A DNA stretch of 64,000 bases from CAYPHY01 sp964410625 (GTDB taxonomy: Bacteria > Chloroflexota > Anaerolineae > Promineifilales > Promineifilaceae): the NCBI GenBank assembly GCA_964410625.1, contig CAYPHY010000006.1, positions 124,001 through 188,000 of the forward strand, written 5' to 3'. This document shows, piece by piece, positions 42,999 to 51,785 of the stretch. Within the stretch, counting starts at the first letter, position 1, and each line of letters starts with the position of its first letter. Position numbers and translations under genes: made by a program. The notes below the pieces were generated by a model that was given only the letters and a program-made list of their open reading frames with translations, searched no databases and had not been told where the DNA came from.

Positions 42999-44081
42999 AT
43001 GGATACCTTTGAACAACTCAAGACGCTAACGGAAACACCGGGGCCTTCTGGCTATGAGGAAGGGATCGCCGCCGTCATTGCCGAGCAGTGGCGGCCGTTG
43101 GTGGATGAAATCACTAGAGACCGCGTAGGTAGCCTGCTGGCGGTGAAACGTGGCAGCGGCGAAGCACGGGACGGCAAACGGCCGCAACTGTTGTTGGCCG
43201 CCCATATGGACGAAATTGGGCTGATGGTCAGCCAGATCGAAGAGCGTCATGGATCGGGATTTGTGCGGGTCTCGCGCGTGGGTGGCGTGGATATTCGCCA
43301 TCTGTATGGGCAAACAGCGGTGATTCATGGGAAACGGCCGTTGCTCAGCGTGATCGGTTCCTTACCCGCCTATTTGATCCCCGAGGAGCGGCGCAGCAAC
43401 GCCTTTGGTTATGAGGACATTGTGCTTGACCCAGGATTGCCGATTGAAAGCGTGCGGGAGCTGGTGTCGGTGGGGGATTTTGTCTCTTTTCGCCAGCCGC
43501 TACGGAAGCTGTTGAGTAACCAGAGTACGGGGAAGGCGTTGGATAATCGCACGTCGGTGGCGGCGGTGACGATATGCCTTGAGCACTTACGCGGCCGAAC
43601 CCATCAATGGGATGTCATTGCCGCAGCGACGGCCCAAGAAGAGACGCGGCTACTGGGGGCTTATACCAGCGCCCATGCCTTGCGACCGGATGTGGCTATT
43701 GCGATTGACGTTTCACATGGCAAGGGGGCGCATACCAATGATCCGCTGACCTTTGAACTGGGCAGCGGCCCGTCGTTGGGCGTGGGGCCGAATGTTCATC
43801 CGGGGGTGTATAAGGCGTTGCGCGATGCGGCGTCAGCCATTGAGATGAGCTATACGGTCGAGCCGCATAGCGCGGGCAGCGGCACCGACGCTTATGGGCT
43901 GCAAGTGGCAGGGGAAGGAGTCCCCACCGGGCTGATCTCCATTCCGTTGAAATATATGCACACGATGGTGGAGACGGCCGATCTGGCCGACATCGAGCGA
44001 AGCGGCCGTTTGCTGGCTGAATTTATCGTTCGCCTGGATGATCAATTTTTAGAAAAATTGCCAGAGGTATTCCTGGAGTAA
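42999..44081 (+). CDS. M42-family metallo-aminopeptidase, first of three
   Basis: A 360-residue M42 (PepA/FrvX/glucanase-M type) zinc aminopeptidase. Ligand motifs: AAHMDEIGLMV (His and Asp), GKALDNRTSVAA (bridging Asp), AQEETRLLGAY (catalytic Glu and ligand Glu), AIDVSHGKGAH (Asp) and LKYMHTMVETAD (His). These cobalt- or zinc-activated enzymes form large tetrahedral oligomers and trim peptides from the N-terminus. It is the most divergent of three consecutive M42 genes. All three probably act in peptide recycling; different N-terminal specificities are plausible because the surrounding loops differ. The gene begins 20 bases after the Thr-rich protein. Confidence 0.9.
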   Translation: MDTFEQLKTLTETPGPSGYEEGIAAVIAEQWRPLVDEITRDRVGSLLAVKRGSGEARDGKRPQLLLAAHMDEIGLMVSQIEERHGSGFVRVSRVGGVDIRHLYGQTAVIHGKRPLLSVIGSLPAYLIPEERRSNAFGYEDIVLDPGLPIESVRELVSVGDFVSFRQPLRKLLSNQSTGKALDNRTSVAAVTICLEHLRGRTHQWDVIAAATAQEETRLLGAYTSAHALRPDVAIAIDVSHGKGAHTNDPLTFELGSGPSLGVGPNVHPGVYKALRDAASAIEMSYTVEPHSAGSGTDAYGLQVAGEGVPTGLISIPLKYMHTMVETADLADIERSGRLLAEFIVRLDDQFLEKLPEVFLE

Positions 44082-44098
44082 TATATAGTTAAATTTTC

Positions 44099-44160
44099 CG
44101 ACACGAATAACACGAATTTTGCTTTCTATTTTCGTGAAATTCGGGTTATTCCTGTCAAAA
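44099..44160. repeat. GACACGAAT-word imperfect inverted repeat
   Basis: ccgacacgaataacacgaat faces ttcgtgaaattcgggttattcctgtc, a decayed hairpin between the first and second M42 genes. The left half keeps the family word while the right half has two changes. Confidence 0.6.
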
Positions 44161-44181
44161 GTTCTCTAGTTGTGAAACAAA

Positions 44182-45234
44182 ATGAATGAACTGCTCAAAC
44201 AATTGACGGAAGCGAGTGGCGTCTCTGGGGCGGAAAACGAGGTCCGGCGGCTGATCCGCGATCTGATCCAAGATCATGTGGATGAGTGGCGGGTAGACAC
44301 AATGGGCAACTTGATCGCGCTCAAGAAGGGAAGCGGGGAATCGGGGTTGCGCGTACTGGTGGATGCCCATATGGACGAGGTTGGCCTGCTGGTGACGGAT
44401 ATCGATAGCAAAGGGTTGTTGCAATTCACCACGGTTGGCGGTTTTGATGATCGCGCCCTGCTGGGCAAGGTTGTCGCCATTGGCAAGAATAAGGTCCCTG
44501 GCGTGATTGGAGCAAGGGCAGTCCATCTGCTCAAAAGTGGTGAATATAACAAAGTGGTCAAGATTGATGCGATGCGGATTGATATTGGGGCGAAGAACAA
44601 AGATGGGGCAAGTGGCAAGGTCAAAGTTGGTGACTATGCGACATTTGTCACCGAGTATGAGGAGATTGAAGGCGGCCGCACCGCCATTGGCAAAGCATTC
44701 GACAATCGCGCCGGATGTACGGCATTGGTTGAGTTGTTGCGTGGCGAACGCTACCCCTTTGATTTGATCGCCTCTTTCAGTGTGCAGGAGGAGATTGGCT
44801 TGCGCGGGGCACAAACGGCCGCCTTTGGAGCGCGGCCCGATGTGGCGCTGGTATTGGAATGTACGCCCGCTTACGACATGCCGAATAAAAATGATGTCAG
44901 TGCCAACGTGATACTGGGCAAAGGGCCTTCGATCTATGTGATGGACAGTCGCACCATCCAGGACCCACGATTGGTGAGACATATCCGGCAGACGGCCGAA
45001 AGCAACGAGATCCCCTACCAAATCCGCCAACCGGGGGGCGGCGGAACGAACACAGGCGCGATCCAGCGCAAGCTAGGGGGGATGGCGGCGGCAACCATCG
45101 CCACCCCCGGCCGCTATTGCCACTCCCCAGTTTCGATGATTAACCTGGACGATTACGCCAACGTCGTGCGCCTGGCCGACGCTGCGCTTCGCAGCCTAGT
45201 GGAGAGCGGTGAGTGGGGAGTAGAGAGTAATTAG
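44182..45234 (+). CDS. M42-family metallo-aminopeptidase, second of three
   Basis: A 350-residue M42 aminopeptidase with VDAHMDEVGLLVTD, GKAFDNRAGC, SVQEEIGLRGA and TPGRYCHSPVSM motifs. The fourth ligand site reads LVLECTPAYD rather than the usual ALDVT, a Glu-for-Asp change seen in some relatives. The C-terminal residues ESGEWGVESN are encoded by the start of a dispersed repeat word, so the natural end may once have been SLVESGE. It shares clear sequence pattern with the third copy (SGVSGAENEVRRLIRDLI, and the RVDTMGNLIA opening), implying tandem duplication. Start at 44182; a weak ribosome site is present. Confidence 0.9.
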   Translation: MNELLKQLTEASGVSGAENEVRRLIRDLIQDHVDEWRVDTMGNLIALKKGSGESGLRVLVDAHMDEVGLLVTDIDSKGLLQFTTVGGFDDRALLGKVVAIGKNKVPGVIGARAVHLLKSGEYNKVVKIDAMRIDIGAKNKDGASGKVKVGDYATFVTEYEEIEGGRTAIGKAFDNRAGCTALVELLRGERYPFDLIASFSVQEEIGLRGAQTAAFGARPDVALVLECTPAYDMPNKNDVSANVILGKGPSIYVMDSRTIQDPRLVRHIRQTAESNEIPYQIRQPGGGGTNTGAIQRKLGGMAAATIATPGRYCHSPVSMINLDDYANVVRLADAALRSLVESGEWGVESN

Positions 45235-45284
45235 TTTGCTATTTACTCAGCACTCGTTACTCACCACTAGCCACTCACCACTAT
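45198..45284. repeat. GAGTGGGGAGTAGAGAGTAA-type inverted repeat
   Basis: The plus words tagtggagagcggtgagtgggg are followed by complementary ttactcaccactagccactcaccacta. The stop codon of the second M42 gene lies inside the left half. The word also occurs around 14812-14840. Confidence 0.7.
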
Positions 45285-45297
45285 TTGAAGGAGAAGC

Positions 45298-46305
45298 ATG
45301 AACGAACTGATCGCTAAACTAACGGAAGCCTATGGGCCGTCGGGATTTGAAGATGGGTTGCGCGACATCATTCGCGCGGAGGTTGAATCGCTGGCGGATG
45401 AGGTCCGCGTGGATGCGCTGGGCAACTTGATCGCCCGGCGTCGCCCGGCGGCCGATAATGGTGACGCGCTGAAGGTGATGATCGCCGCCCATATTGACGA
45501 AATCGGGGTGATGGTGACGCACATCACCGAAGAAGGCTTCTTGCGCTTCACTAATATTGGCGGCGTATTTCCGCATACGTTGTTGGGCGGCCGCGTGCAA
45601 TTCGCCAACGGCACGATTGGCGTCATCAGTAGTGACCGCATTGAAGACCGCGGCCGTATCCACCCGCTGAACAAGCATTATATTGACGTGGGCGCGACCA
45701 GCCGGGAGGATTGCCCGGTGGAGGTGGGGGATGCGGCGGGGTTTGTGCGGCCGTTCTTTGCCCAGGGTGACCGGCTAGTCGCAAAGAGCATGGATGACCG
45801 TATTGGCTGTGTGGTAGCGATTGAAGCGATGCGCCAGTTACGAGAGGTGGATGTTGAGCATGACCTCTACTTTGTCTTTAGCGTCCAGGAGGAAGTGGGG
45901 ACGCGCGGGGCAGAAGCGGCGGCTAATGGTCTGGAACCGGATATTGGCATCGCGCTGGACGTAACCAGAACGGGAGATGTACCGGAGACGATGGCGATGA
46001 GCGTTTCCCTGGGGGAAGGGCCGGCAATTAAGGTGAAGGATAGTGGGATGATCGCCCATGCCGGTCTGGTGCGGCTGATGAAGCAGCGGGCGGAGGAGGC
46101 GGAGATTCCTTACCAGCTTGAGGTGTTGGAGGGTGGCTCGACGGATGCGCGTTCGATCCAAATTGCTGGGCCGGGGGCGGCCGCGGGCTGTATCTCTATC
46201 CCCTGTCGCTATGTCCACACCCCCAGCGAGATGGTTGATCGCCGGGATGTGGAAAATGCCGCACGGTTGTTGGCGGCGATTTTGGGGAATCCAATAACTT
46301 TGTAG
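45298..46305 (+). CDS. M42-family metallo-aminopeptidase, third of three
   Basis: A 335-residue M42 aminopeptidase, close in size to typical PepA-like enzymes. Motifs: AAHIDEIGVMVTH, AKSMDDRIGCVVA, SVQEEVGTRGAEAA, ALDVTRTGDVP and PCRYVHTPSEM. GAAGGAGAAG precedes the ATG, the strongest ribosome site of the three M42 genes. The open frame ends right where a GAGATTGG-word hairpin begins, and the stop TAG sits beside it. Relative to copy two, the motif set is canonical with Asp in the fourth ligand position, so this copy is the best candidate for full activity. Confidence 0.9.
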   Translation: MNELIAKLTEAYGPSGFEDGLRDIIRAEVESLADEVRVDALGNLIARRRPAADNGDALKVMIAAHIDEIGVMVTHITEEGFLRFTNIGGVFPHTLLGGRVQFANGTIGVISSDRIEDRGRIHPLNKHYIDVGATSREDCPVEVGDAAGFVRPFFAQGDRLVAKSMDDRIGCVVAIEAMRQLREVDVEHDLYFVFSVQEEVGTRGAEAAANGLEPDIGIALDVTRTGDVPETMAMSVSLGEGPAIKVKDSGMIAHAGLVRLMKQRAEEAEIPYQLEVLEGGSTDARSIQIAGPGAAAGCISIPCRYVHTPSEMVDRRDVENAARLLAAILGNPITL

Positions 46306-46395
46306 AGATTGGAGAATTGGAGATTAGAGATTGGAGATTCAAAGTTACAATCTCCAATCTCCAGTCTCTAATCTCTTAATCTCCTACTCTCCTCT
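46304..46395. repeat. GAGATTGGAGATT-word inverted repeat
   Basis: AGATTGGAGATT (46328-46339) and its perfect complement (46349-46360) form the core of a longer imperfect hairpin between the convergent M42 and membrane-protein genes. Both genes end within or beside it. Confidence 0.75.
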
Positions 46396-46805
46396 CTCAA
46401 CGGCGGATCGATAATCGTCACCTTCCCGTCGCGCTCGAAGTGTTCGCGGCCGAGGAGCCGCACGCCAAACCAGGCCAGGGTCATGGTTGGTATAACCTGG
46501 GTAAAAGGGACAAGGGCTTCCAGGGCAGAGATGTTGCGCAAGGCTTTCAGTCCCATACGATCTAATATGACCCAGGAGATGGGGGCGGCGAGAAAGTCAA
46601 AGGCGAGATCGAGCATATCCACGAAGAGTACGACTACCAGCGGCGTCAGCAGCAGCGTTTCGGCAAATCCAGCGTCGGGGGGGATGTTCATACGCCGCAC
46701 CTGGCGGAAGGCGAAGATGAAGAGGATGGCCGCCAGCACGAGTCCAATCCCCATTGCGATTAGATAGTATAAGGCAAGCTGCCTCAGTAGTTCTTCCGTG
46801 TTCAT
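46368..46805 (-). CDS. Three- to four-helix membrane protein of unknown function
   Basis: A 145-residue membrane protein. Helices at about residues 8-30 (YYLIAMGIGLVLAAILFIFAF), 48-70 (ETLLLTPLVVVLFVDMLDLAF), perhaps 78-95 and 108-124 (FTQVIPTMTLAWFGVRLLG). The C-terminus is cytoplasmic and ends in charged residues from a repeat word (PPLREESRRLRD). I do not recognise a family. AGGAG precedes ATG 46805. It lies downstream of the DUF456 gene on the same strand, 90 bases away with a perfect hairpin between, so co-transcription is possible. Confidence 0.6.
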   Translation of the reverse strand: MNTEELLRQLALYYLIAMGIGLVLAAILFIFAFRQVRRMNIPPDAGFAETLLLTPLVVVLFVDMLDLAFDFLAAPISWVILDRMGLKALRNISALEALVPFTQVIPTMTLAWFGVRLLGREHFERDGKVTIIDPPLREESRRLRD

Positions 46806-46822
46806 ATGAACGTTTCTCCTGC

Positions 46823-46886
46823 GTAGCGACAATCCTCTGGATTGTCTTAAACCGATTGCCAGGACAATCCAGAGGATTGTCGCTAC
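46823..46886. repeat. 24-bp perfect inverted repeat containing nested GACAATCC-NGA-GGATTGTC hairpins
   Basis: Each arm (46823-46846 and 46863-46886) is itself a small palindrome, and the two arms are exact reverse complements around a 16-base loop. Compared with the copies near 33800 and 23430, the three-base core differs (tct/aga against gga) while the 8-base stems are kept. It lies between DUF456 and the membrane-protein gene. Confidence 0.8.
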
Positions 46887-46895
46887 GGCCGTTTG

Positions 46896-47390
46896 TTAAT
46901 TCACGCGCAAAAAGAAGATCGCAATAATGATGATCGCGCCGACGAGTTGGACCAGGGTGGCTATGCCCCAACCGGCGAGGACGCCAAAGCCGGAACGTAA
47001 GGCGGGGTCCCAATCGCCGAGGCGAATGTATTCGGCCAATAAAACACCGGCGGCATAGCCGGCAATGGTGCCCAGAATGGGGAACATAAATGTGCCAATG
47101 ATGCCGCCGACTACACCGGCTATGAGGGCTTGCCAGGAAGCACCGGTGCGGCGTGCGCCTAAGAGGGGCAACCAGAAATCAGATGTGCCGGTAAAGATAG
47201 CTAGGATGGTGATTACGGCAAACCACAGCGGGGTGACGGCCGTAAATCCGTCGCTGAGAGCGTAAAAGAGAACGCCCAACCAGACCAGCAAGATGCCAGG
47301 CAAAATGGGGATGATGATGCCCGCCAGGCCGAGGAGGAACATCACAACAACCAGACCAAGGGTTAGCGCGTCAATAAATGATTCCATCAA
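46896..47390 (-). CDS. DUF456-family membrane protein
   Basis: A 164-residue membrane protein of the DUF456 family: helices with internal symmetry, Gly- and Pro-rich (VVMFLLGLAGIIIPILPGILLVWLG at residues about 15-40, LIAGVVGGIIGTFMFPILGTIAGYAAGVLLAEY at about 88-120). The family is widespread and uncharacterised. The start at 47390 (MMESFIDALT) is the only sensible one. Its stop is followed at ten bases by the perfect GACAATCC hairpin. Function unknown; a small-molecule permease role has been guessed for relatives but not shown. Confidence 0.85.
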   Translation of the reverse strand: MMESFIDALTLGLVVVMFLLGLAGIIIPILPGILLVWLGVLFYALSDGFTAVTPLWFAVITILAIFTGTSDFWLPLLGARRTGASWQALIAGVVGGIIGTFMFPILGTIAGYAAGVLLAEYIRLGDWDPALRSGFGVLAGWGIATLVQLVGAIIIIAIFFLRVN

Positions 47391-47436
47391 TGCACTCTAC
47401 GATGATGGGGGGTAGGATGTTGCAACTCCTGATATA

Positions 47437-47491
47437 GTGCGGGTTGTTTACCCGCGAGAGCGACACGCACGGGTAAACGGCCCGCGCTACG
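47437..47491. repeat. GCGGGTTGTTTACCCGC-type inverted repeat
   Basis: gcgggttgtttacccgcgagagcg faces cacgggtaaacggcccgcgctac. It is a GC-rich relative of the GCGGTTTGGCAAACCGCGCTAC word and lies just past the stop of the APH-like gene (leftward). Confidence 0.6.
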
Positions 47492-47493
47492 GG

Positions 47494-48942
47494 CTAAAGG
47501 CTGCGGAATGCTTGTAGGAAGCGAGAGAAGACACCGGATAAATAACGACGGTAGCCAACCATTGGCCAGAGTATGGTGCTGGATAGTTCGGCATCGCTCA
47601 TGCGGTTGGCGCGTTGCCACATAAAGGGGTTGGGCATGTCGGAAAACCAGGTGGCAAACAGCGGGAACCATTGGGTCAGCATATAGAGGCAACGAGCGGC
47701 CGGTATTGCCTGGCGCACCAATCGCGCTGAGAAGCGACTGTCGAGGCGCATAGACATCGCCAACATGTAGCTATCAATGATACTCTCCTCATCGGCCGGT
47801 CCCTCCCCGCGCACATAGATACCGCGCTCCCCCCAGCGATTGTTATTCGGGAATTGTATGCGTGCGCCATAGTGCCAGTCGTGGCGGCTCGGCCGCAGCT
47901 CCCGCGCATAGAGCAAGGGGAATTGCTCGACAAAATAGACCAAATCAAGGACGCCGGGGCCGAGGATGGCCTCGCGCCAATCAATAAGCCGCCGGTCGCC
48001 AAAGAGGGAGAGACGCCAATGGTAGGAATGGGGAGCGCCATGTAGCAGGGTGGTCGGCAGTTCCAGCAACGGCCGCAACATCGGCACGGGATCATCAAGC
48101 AGATCGGCAACGGCCGCGAGATGGCTCTCGCCCATTACCCCCGGCCAGCCCTCCAGACCGCGCATCACCACCAGGCCATTGGCTGCTTGCAGAAAACGGG
48201 GGGCGAGACGGCCGGCATGTTCCAGAGCATGGTCGGAAATGATCGCCCCTGGCCCTTGATCAAAGTAAACGGCCTCTTCGCGGCGTAAGGATTCCCAGGT
48301 GTAGCGGTCGTCGGGGTTGCCCACAAAATGGTCAATGGTCTCAAGCGCAGTCTGGTGATCCTCGTCCTCTTCGGTATGGGTATCCTGTTCACTCATCCAG
48401 AAAGCGGCATGGAGATCGGCCAGATCACCAACCACATCCTCGACATCCTGTTGCGTCCAGCGGTCGGGCGTATAATCATTGGCTACGTCAGACATGACCA
48501 ACCAGGCTTCATGGTCTGCTTTTTGGGGAGGTGAGTTTTCGGGGGCAGTTTGCTCGCTATCGTATTGCTCAAACTCTTCTAGCTCGAAGTTGGCTTCGTC
48601 CCCCTCCCCTATCGCGCCGTTGCCATCGTTAATGTACCAATGGTCAGGCAGCAAGCCTTTGAGCCGGGTGGTTAATAGGCGATAGATATGGCTTTCGGTG
48701 GTGTTGGTATTTTTGGCGATCAGGCTGATCGGCTCGTGGTAGTTGGCCAGGCTAAGCAGGTAGCGTTTGACGCGGCGCGAGTAGCCGGTGGGGGCGATGT
48801 CACAGACGACAGGTTCGGCCGTGACGGCCGTCACCACCAGATCAACCAGCTCCGGGTGGCGGACGAGCAGTGATGTCCAGGCCAGGGGATCACGCCTTTG
48901 TAATTGGACTGCGTTTACCTGAGAACGATCCATAGCGTTCAA
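47494..48942 (-). CDS. APH-like kinase-fold protein with altered catalytic loop
   Basis: A 482-residue protein. The C-terminal half resembles aminoglycoside-phosphotransferase-type kinases: LPTTLLHGAPHSYHWRLSLFGDRRLIDWREAILGPGVLDLVYF follows the brenner-motif layout L.HGDxHxxN...IDW....GPGxxDL. In place of the catalytic Asp there is Ala (HGAPH) and in place of the usual Asn a Trp region, so catalysis may be lost. The later IDW Asp, which binds metal, is kept. Residues 1-110 contain a helix-turn-helix-like part (SLIAKNTNTTESHIYRLLTTRL), and an acidic linker (about 120-200) joins them. The start at 48942 or 48933. Likely a regulatory or ligand-binding pseudokinase, but activity toward an unusual substrate is possible. 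Confidence 0.6.
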   Translation of the reverse strand: MNAMDRSQVNAVQLQRRDPLAWTSLLVRHPELVDLVVTAVTAEPVVCDIAPTGYSRRVKRYLLSLANYHEPISLIAKNTNTTESHIYRLLTTRLKGLLPDHWYINDGNGAIGEGDEANFELEEFEQYDSEQTAPENSPPQKADHEAWLVMSDVANDYTPDRWTQQDVEDVVGDLADLHAAFWMSEQDTHTEEDEDHQTALETIDHFVGNPDDRYTWESLRREEAVYFDQGPGAIISDHALEHAGRLAPRFLQAANGLVVMRGLEGWPGVMGESHLAAVADLLDDPVPMLRPLLELPTTLLHGAPHSYHWRLSLFGDRRLIDWREAILGPGVLDLVYFVEQFPLLYARELRPSRHDWHYGARIQFPNNNRWGERGIYVRGEGPADEESIIDSYMLAMSMRLDSRFSARLVRQAIPAARCLYMLTQWFPLFATWFSDMPNPFMWQRANRMSDAELSSTILWPMVGYRRYLSGVFSRFLQAFRSL

Positions 48943-48984
48943 ATTGTAAGAGGGATCGGCCGCCTATGCAAATTGCGGTGGTGC

Positions 48985-49036
48985 ATAGGCACGGTTTGGC
49001 AAACGGTGCTATTACGGTCGGCAAACCGCGTTACAG
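48985..49036. repeat. CGGTTTGGCAAACGGTGC-word pair
   Basis: acggtttggcaaacggtgctat is followed by acggtcggcaaaccgcgttac, two degenerate copies of the GCAAACCGCGCTAC family between two leftward genes, just past the stop of the HerA-like gene. Confidence 0.6.
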
Positions 49037-49038
49037 GT

Positions 49039-51546
49039 TCATTCATAGGCCGGTATTTGATGTTCTCGTTCATCACTCCCCTGGACTACGTAGTAAGGCA
49101 ACCAGGCGATGCCAAATAGTTCGGCGACGATGTTCTTCTTCATTGGTGAGAGGGAAAGTTCGCTGACGTCGGCCGCCAGATCGGCCCACTTCTCCTCGAC
49201 CGCGGCCAATGCCTGCTGCATCTCCTGTTCCAGCTCGATAATATCGGCTTCTAGCTCCTCAACGTCTTCTTTGGCCTCTTCGACATCCATTTTGGCTTGT
49301 GCGGTCATGCGGCGTTTGGTTAGTGAGGAGGAGACACTGCGGCGACGTTTGGTGAACAAGCCAAAGATGGTCTCGGCATGTTTAGCCAGCTCCTCTTGTT
49401 TGCGCGATGAGTATTCGCTCTCTTCGGCCGCCAGTTTGCTTTGGGCACGGTCTAGTTTTTTTTCTAAAGCGTCGAGCTTCTTCTCGTAGGTCGCTTCCAC
49501 CTTGTCAATGTCGGCCTCTTTGGCTTCGGCCGCTGCCTGGCGACAAAGTTCGGCGAAGGCTTCGGCCGACATGTCCGGCGCACCATAGACTCGCAAGGAT
49601 TGGTTTGCGCGAATGGCGAGCGTTGTGTTTTGATAGACCCAGTCGAGAAAGTCTGTGCGTAGTTTTTTCAAATCCTGGCTCTTGATGAGAGCCTCTGGAA
49701 GCGGCTCAAATTGGGCAGCGGAAGCGGGGTTGCGGTCGAGCGATTGAACGTCAATAGGACTCGTCTCAAATTCGCCCCAGGGCATCAAACCCCGTTGCTC
49801 CGGGATTGTGACCAGGCTCGCTCGTTGCAATTGGTGATCAAGGTTGTATTTTCGTTCGGCGAAACGGATTGCGGCTTGAGCCAGCAGCGCGGGGCGATAA
49901 CGAACGCTGTTTGCTGTGCCAACGTCTAGCAACGACACGCCAGCGGCGGCGGCCGCTTCGGACAGTGTGCGAGCGGCGGGAAGGAAGTACTCTTCGACAC
50001 CGGCAGGGATGGCGGGGCGCACGCCCGCTGTTCCCCTGACAGAGGCCACCGGTTGAGGGGCAGGCGCAGGGGCAGCGGGTGCGGGGGTTGCTTGAGTAGT
50101 CGGAGCGGAGGCGGGGGTGGGGTCGGGTATGGGCGCGGCCGTTGCTCCGGCGAGGGCGTTGAGCGCGGGTAGTTGGGTGCGGGTCAGTGGCCCGGCAAGG
50201 TAGTTCATTGCCCATCGTGTCTCAAAGAGCAGGGGGGCTTTCTCGTGAATGTTGCGCATCAAAAAGACTCGTTTGCCTAGGGCGGAGATATAGCGATCAT
50301 ATTCGCGCACGTCCACCCCACCGGGGACTGCGCTGGAAAGCCCATCCAGCAGTCGCGCCTTGTCCTGTTCAGTAGACAGCTTGCCGATGAACCAGGTCCC
50401 GGCGTTGGAGAGTGCTTTGTAGTCCACATCAACGGGGTTTTGGGTGCAGAGAACGAGGCCAACGCCAAAGGCACGTGCTTGTTTCAACATGCGTAGCATC
50501 GGCTCTTTAGAGGGGGGATTGCCGATGGGTGGCATATAGCCAAAGATTTCATCGAAGTAAACCAGGGCGCGGAGGGAGGTGGTCCCGCTTTGGCGGCGCA
50601 TCCAGCCTTCGACGGCGGCAAAGAGCAGCGTCACAAAGAAAGAGCGTTCCGCTTCGTTCAGATGGGCGATGTAAAAGACGGAGTGGCGGCAACGGCCGTC
50701 CTCGTGGTAGAGCAAACGGCCGATGTCTAATGGTTCACCGGTAACCCACGCTTGAAAGGATGGGGCGGCGAGGATGCTGTTCAGGGTCATCGCCAAACCG
50801 AAGCGATCCTTCTCCGGGTAAAAGGTATTGACGTCGAAGACGCCTAGTTCGGCAAAGGGAGGTGCCTGGGTCTGGCGGATCAGGTCACTTAGCGTTAGAT
50901 GCTGTCCTTGCTTCCAGGCGTGTTCGATGATGTTGGCTAAGAGGATATGCTCGCGGGAGCGTACCGGATCAATGTCTTTCAATCCAACCAGGCCGAGCAG
51001 GGCAGTGACGGTGCTGCTGATTTTCTCGCGCAATGCCTCCTCGTTTCCCTGCCACGGAATACCGGGATAATCGAAGGAGGAGAGGATGCTGATCGGCAAA
51101 CCGGCGTCCGAACCGGGGGTGTAGATAGCAAAGTGGGCGCTGTCTTTGAGTGATTGCAGCCGTTCGGGGCCGATGTTCCAACCGGCGAGACCGTTGCGCC
51201 AGAGTTCGGCCGTCTCCGTCGCCGCTTGTTCGATGGTTTTCCCTTCCCGGCGTGCCTCATCGGGATTGACCCAGGGTTGAAAGTCGGCCGGGCTAAGATT
51301 GGGAAAGTGGAGCAGGGCGTTGGTGATGTCCCCCTTGGGATCAATCATCAGCGCGGGGATGTTGTTCAGCGCCGCTTCTTCGAGGAGATCGATGCACAAC
51401 CCGGTCTTACCGGAGCCAGTCATGCCGACGACAACGGCATGGGTTGTCAGATCGGCCGGATCATAGAGTAATGGGTCGCTGCTGGTCTTGCCAGCGGCCG
51501 GATCGTGGATGCGGCCGAGATAAAATTTGCCGTCTGTGTCTATCAT
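49039..51546 (-). CDS. HerA/DUF853-type ATPase
   Basis: An 835-residue P-loop ATPase of the HerA/FtsK superfamily. Walker A is VVVGMTGSGKTGLCIDLLEEA near residue 40, followed by LMIDPKGDITNALLHFP; Walker B is ALVYFDEIFGYMPP near residue 325; LGVGLVLCTQNPVDVDYKALSNAGTWFIGKLSTEQDKARLLDGLSS resembles the sensor and arginine-finger part. Residues about 465-515 are an Ala/Pro-rich linker. A C-terminal coiled coil (EKKLDALEKKLDRAQSKLAAEE, ELEADIIELEQEMQQALAA, about 690-800) may mediate oligomerisation. The family pumps or translocates DNA or proteins. No NurA nuclease or other partner is adjacent, so it is not a classical HerA-NurA pair. Confidence 0.85.
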   Translation of the reverse strand: MIDTDGKFYLGRIHDPAAGKTSSDPLLYDPADLTTHAVVVGMTGSGKTGLCIDLLEEAALNNIPALMIDPKGDITNALLHFPNLSPADFQPWVNPDEARREGKTIEQAATETAELWRNGLAGWNIGPERLQSLKDSAHFAIYTPGSDAGLPISILSSFDYPGIPWQGNEEALREKISSTVTALLGLVGLKDIDPVRSREHILLANIIEHAWKQGQHLTLSDLIRQTQAPPFAELGVFDVNTFYPEKDRFGLAMTLNSILAAPSFQAWVTGEPLDIGRLLYHEDGRCRHSVFYIAHLNEAERSFFVTLLFAAVEGWMRRQSGTTSLRALVYFDEIFGYMPPIGNPPSKEPMLRMLKQARAFGVGLVLCTQNPVDVDYKALSNAGTWFIGKLSTEQDKARLLDGLSSAVPGGVDVREYDRYISALGKRVFLMRNIHEKAPLLFETRWAMNYLAGPLTRTQLPALNALAGATAAPIPDPTPASAPTTQATPAPAAPAPAPQPVASVRGTAGVRPAIPAGVEEYFLPAARTLSEAAAAAGVSLLDVGTANSVRYRPALLAQAAIRFAERKYNLDHQLQRASLVTIPEQRGLMPWGEFETSPIDVQSLDRNPASAAQFEPLPEALIKSQDLKKLRTDFLDWVYQNTTLAIRANQSLRVYGAPDMSAEAFAELCRQAAAEAKEADIDKVEATYEKKLDALEKKLDRAQSKLAAEESEYSSRKQEELAKHAETIFGLFTKRRRSVSSSLTKRRMTAQAKMDVEEAKEDVEELEADIIELEQEMQQALAAVEEKWADLAADVSELSLSPMKKNIVAELFGIAWLPYYVVQGSDEREHQIPAYE

Positions 51547-51726
51547 GGGTGCTCTTCCTCCAAGGAATCCACGAATTTACATGAATCCACACGGGTTTTG
51601 CTCAGTGATCAGCGAACAATGGGGCAATGCATGACCATGTTGTCCCCCTTGCCGTAGGGTATTGTAGCAAGTTAGTGATTCGCTACAACGATTTATTATA
51701 AATAGGGGTTACACAGCCGGTAATTT

Positions 51727-51764
51727 TTTCGACACGAATGACACGAATTTCACGAAAAAAGCAG
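51727..51764. repeat. TTTTTCGACACGAATGACACGAAT word
   Basis: A direct (not paired) copy of the GACACGAAT family, preceded by a T-run. The gap 51547-51933 also has gaatccacgaatttacatgaatccacac (51571-51598), a small dyad TTGTAGC...GCTACAA (51663-51690), and the promoter at 51786. Confidence 0.65.
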
Positions 51765-51785
51765 ATAAAAATTCGCATTATCTGG

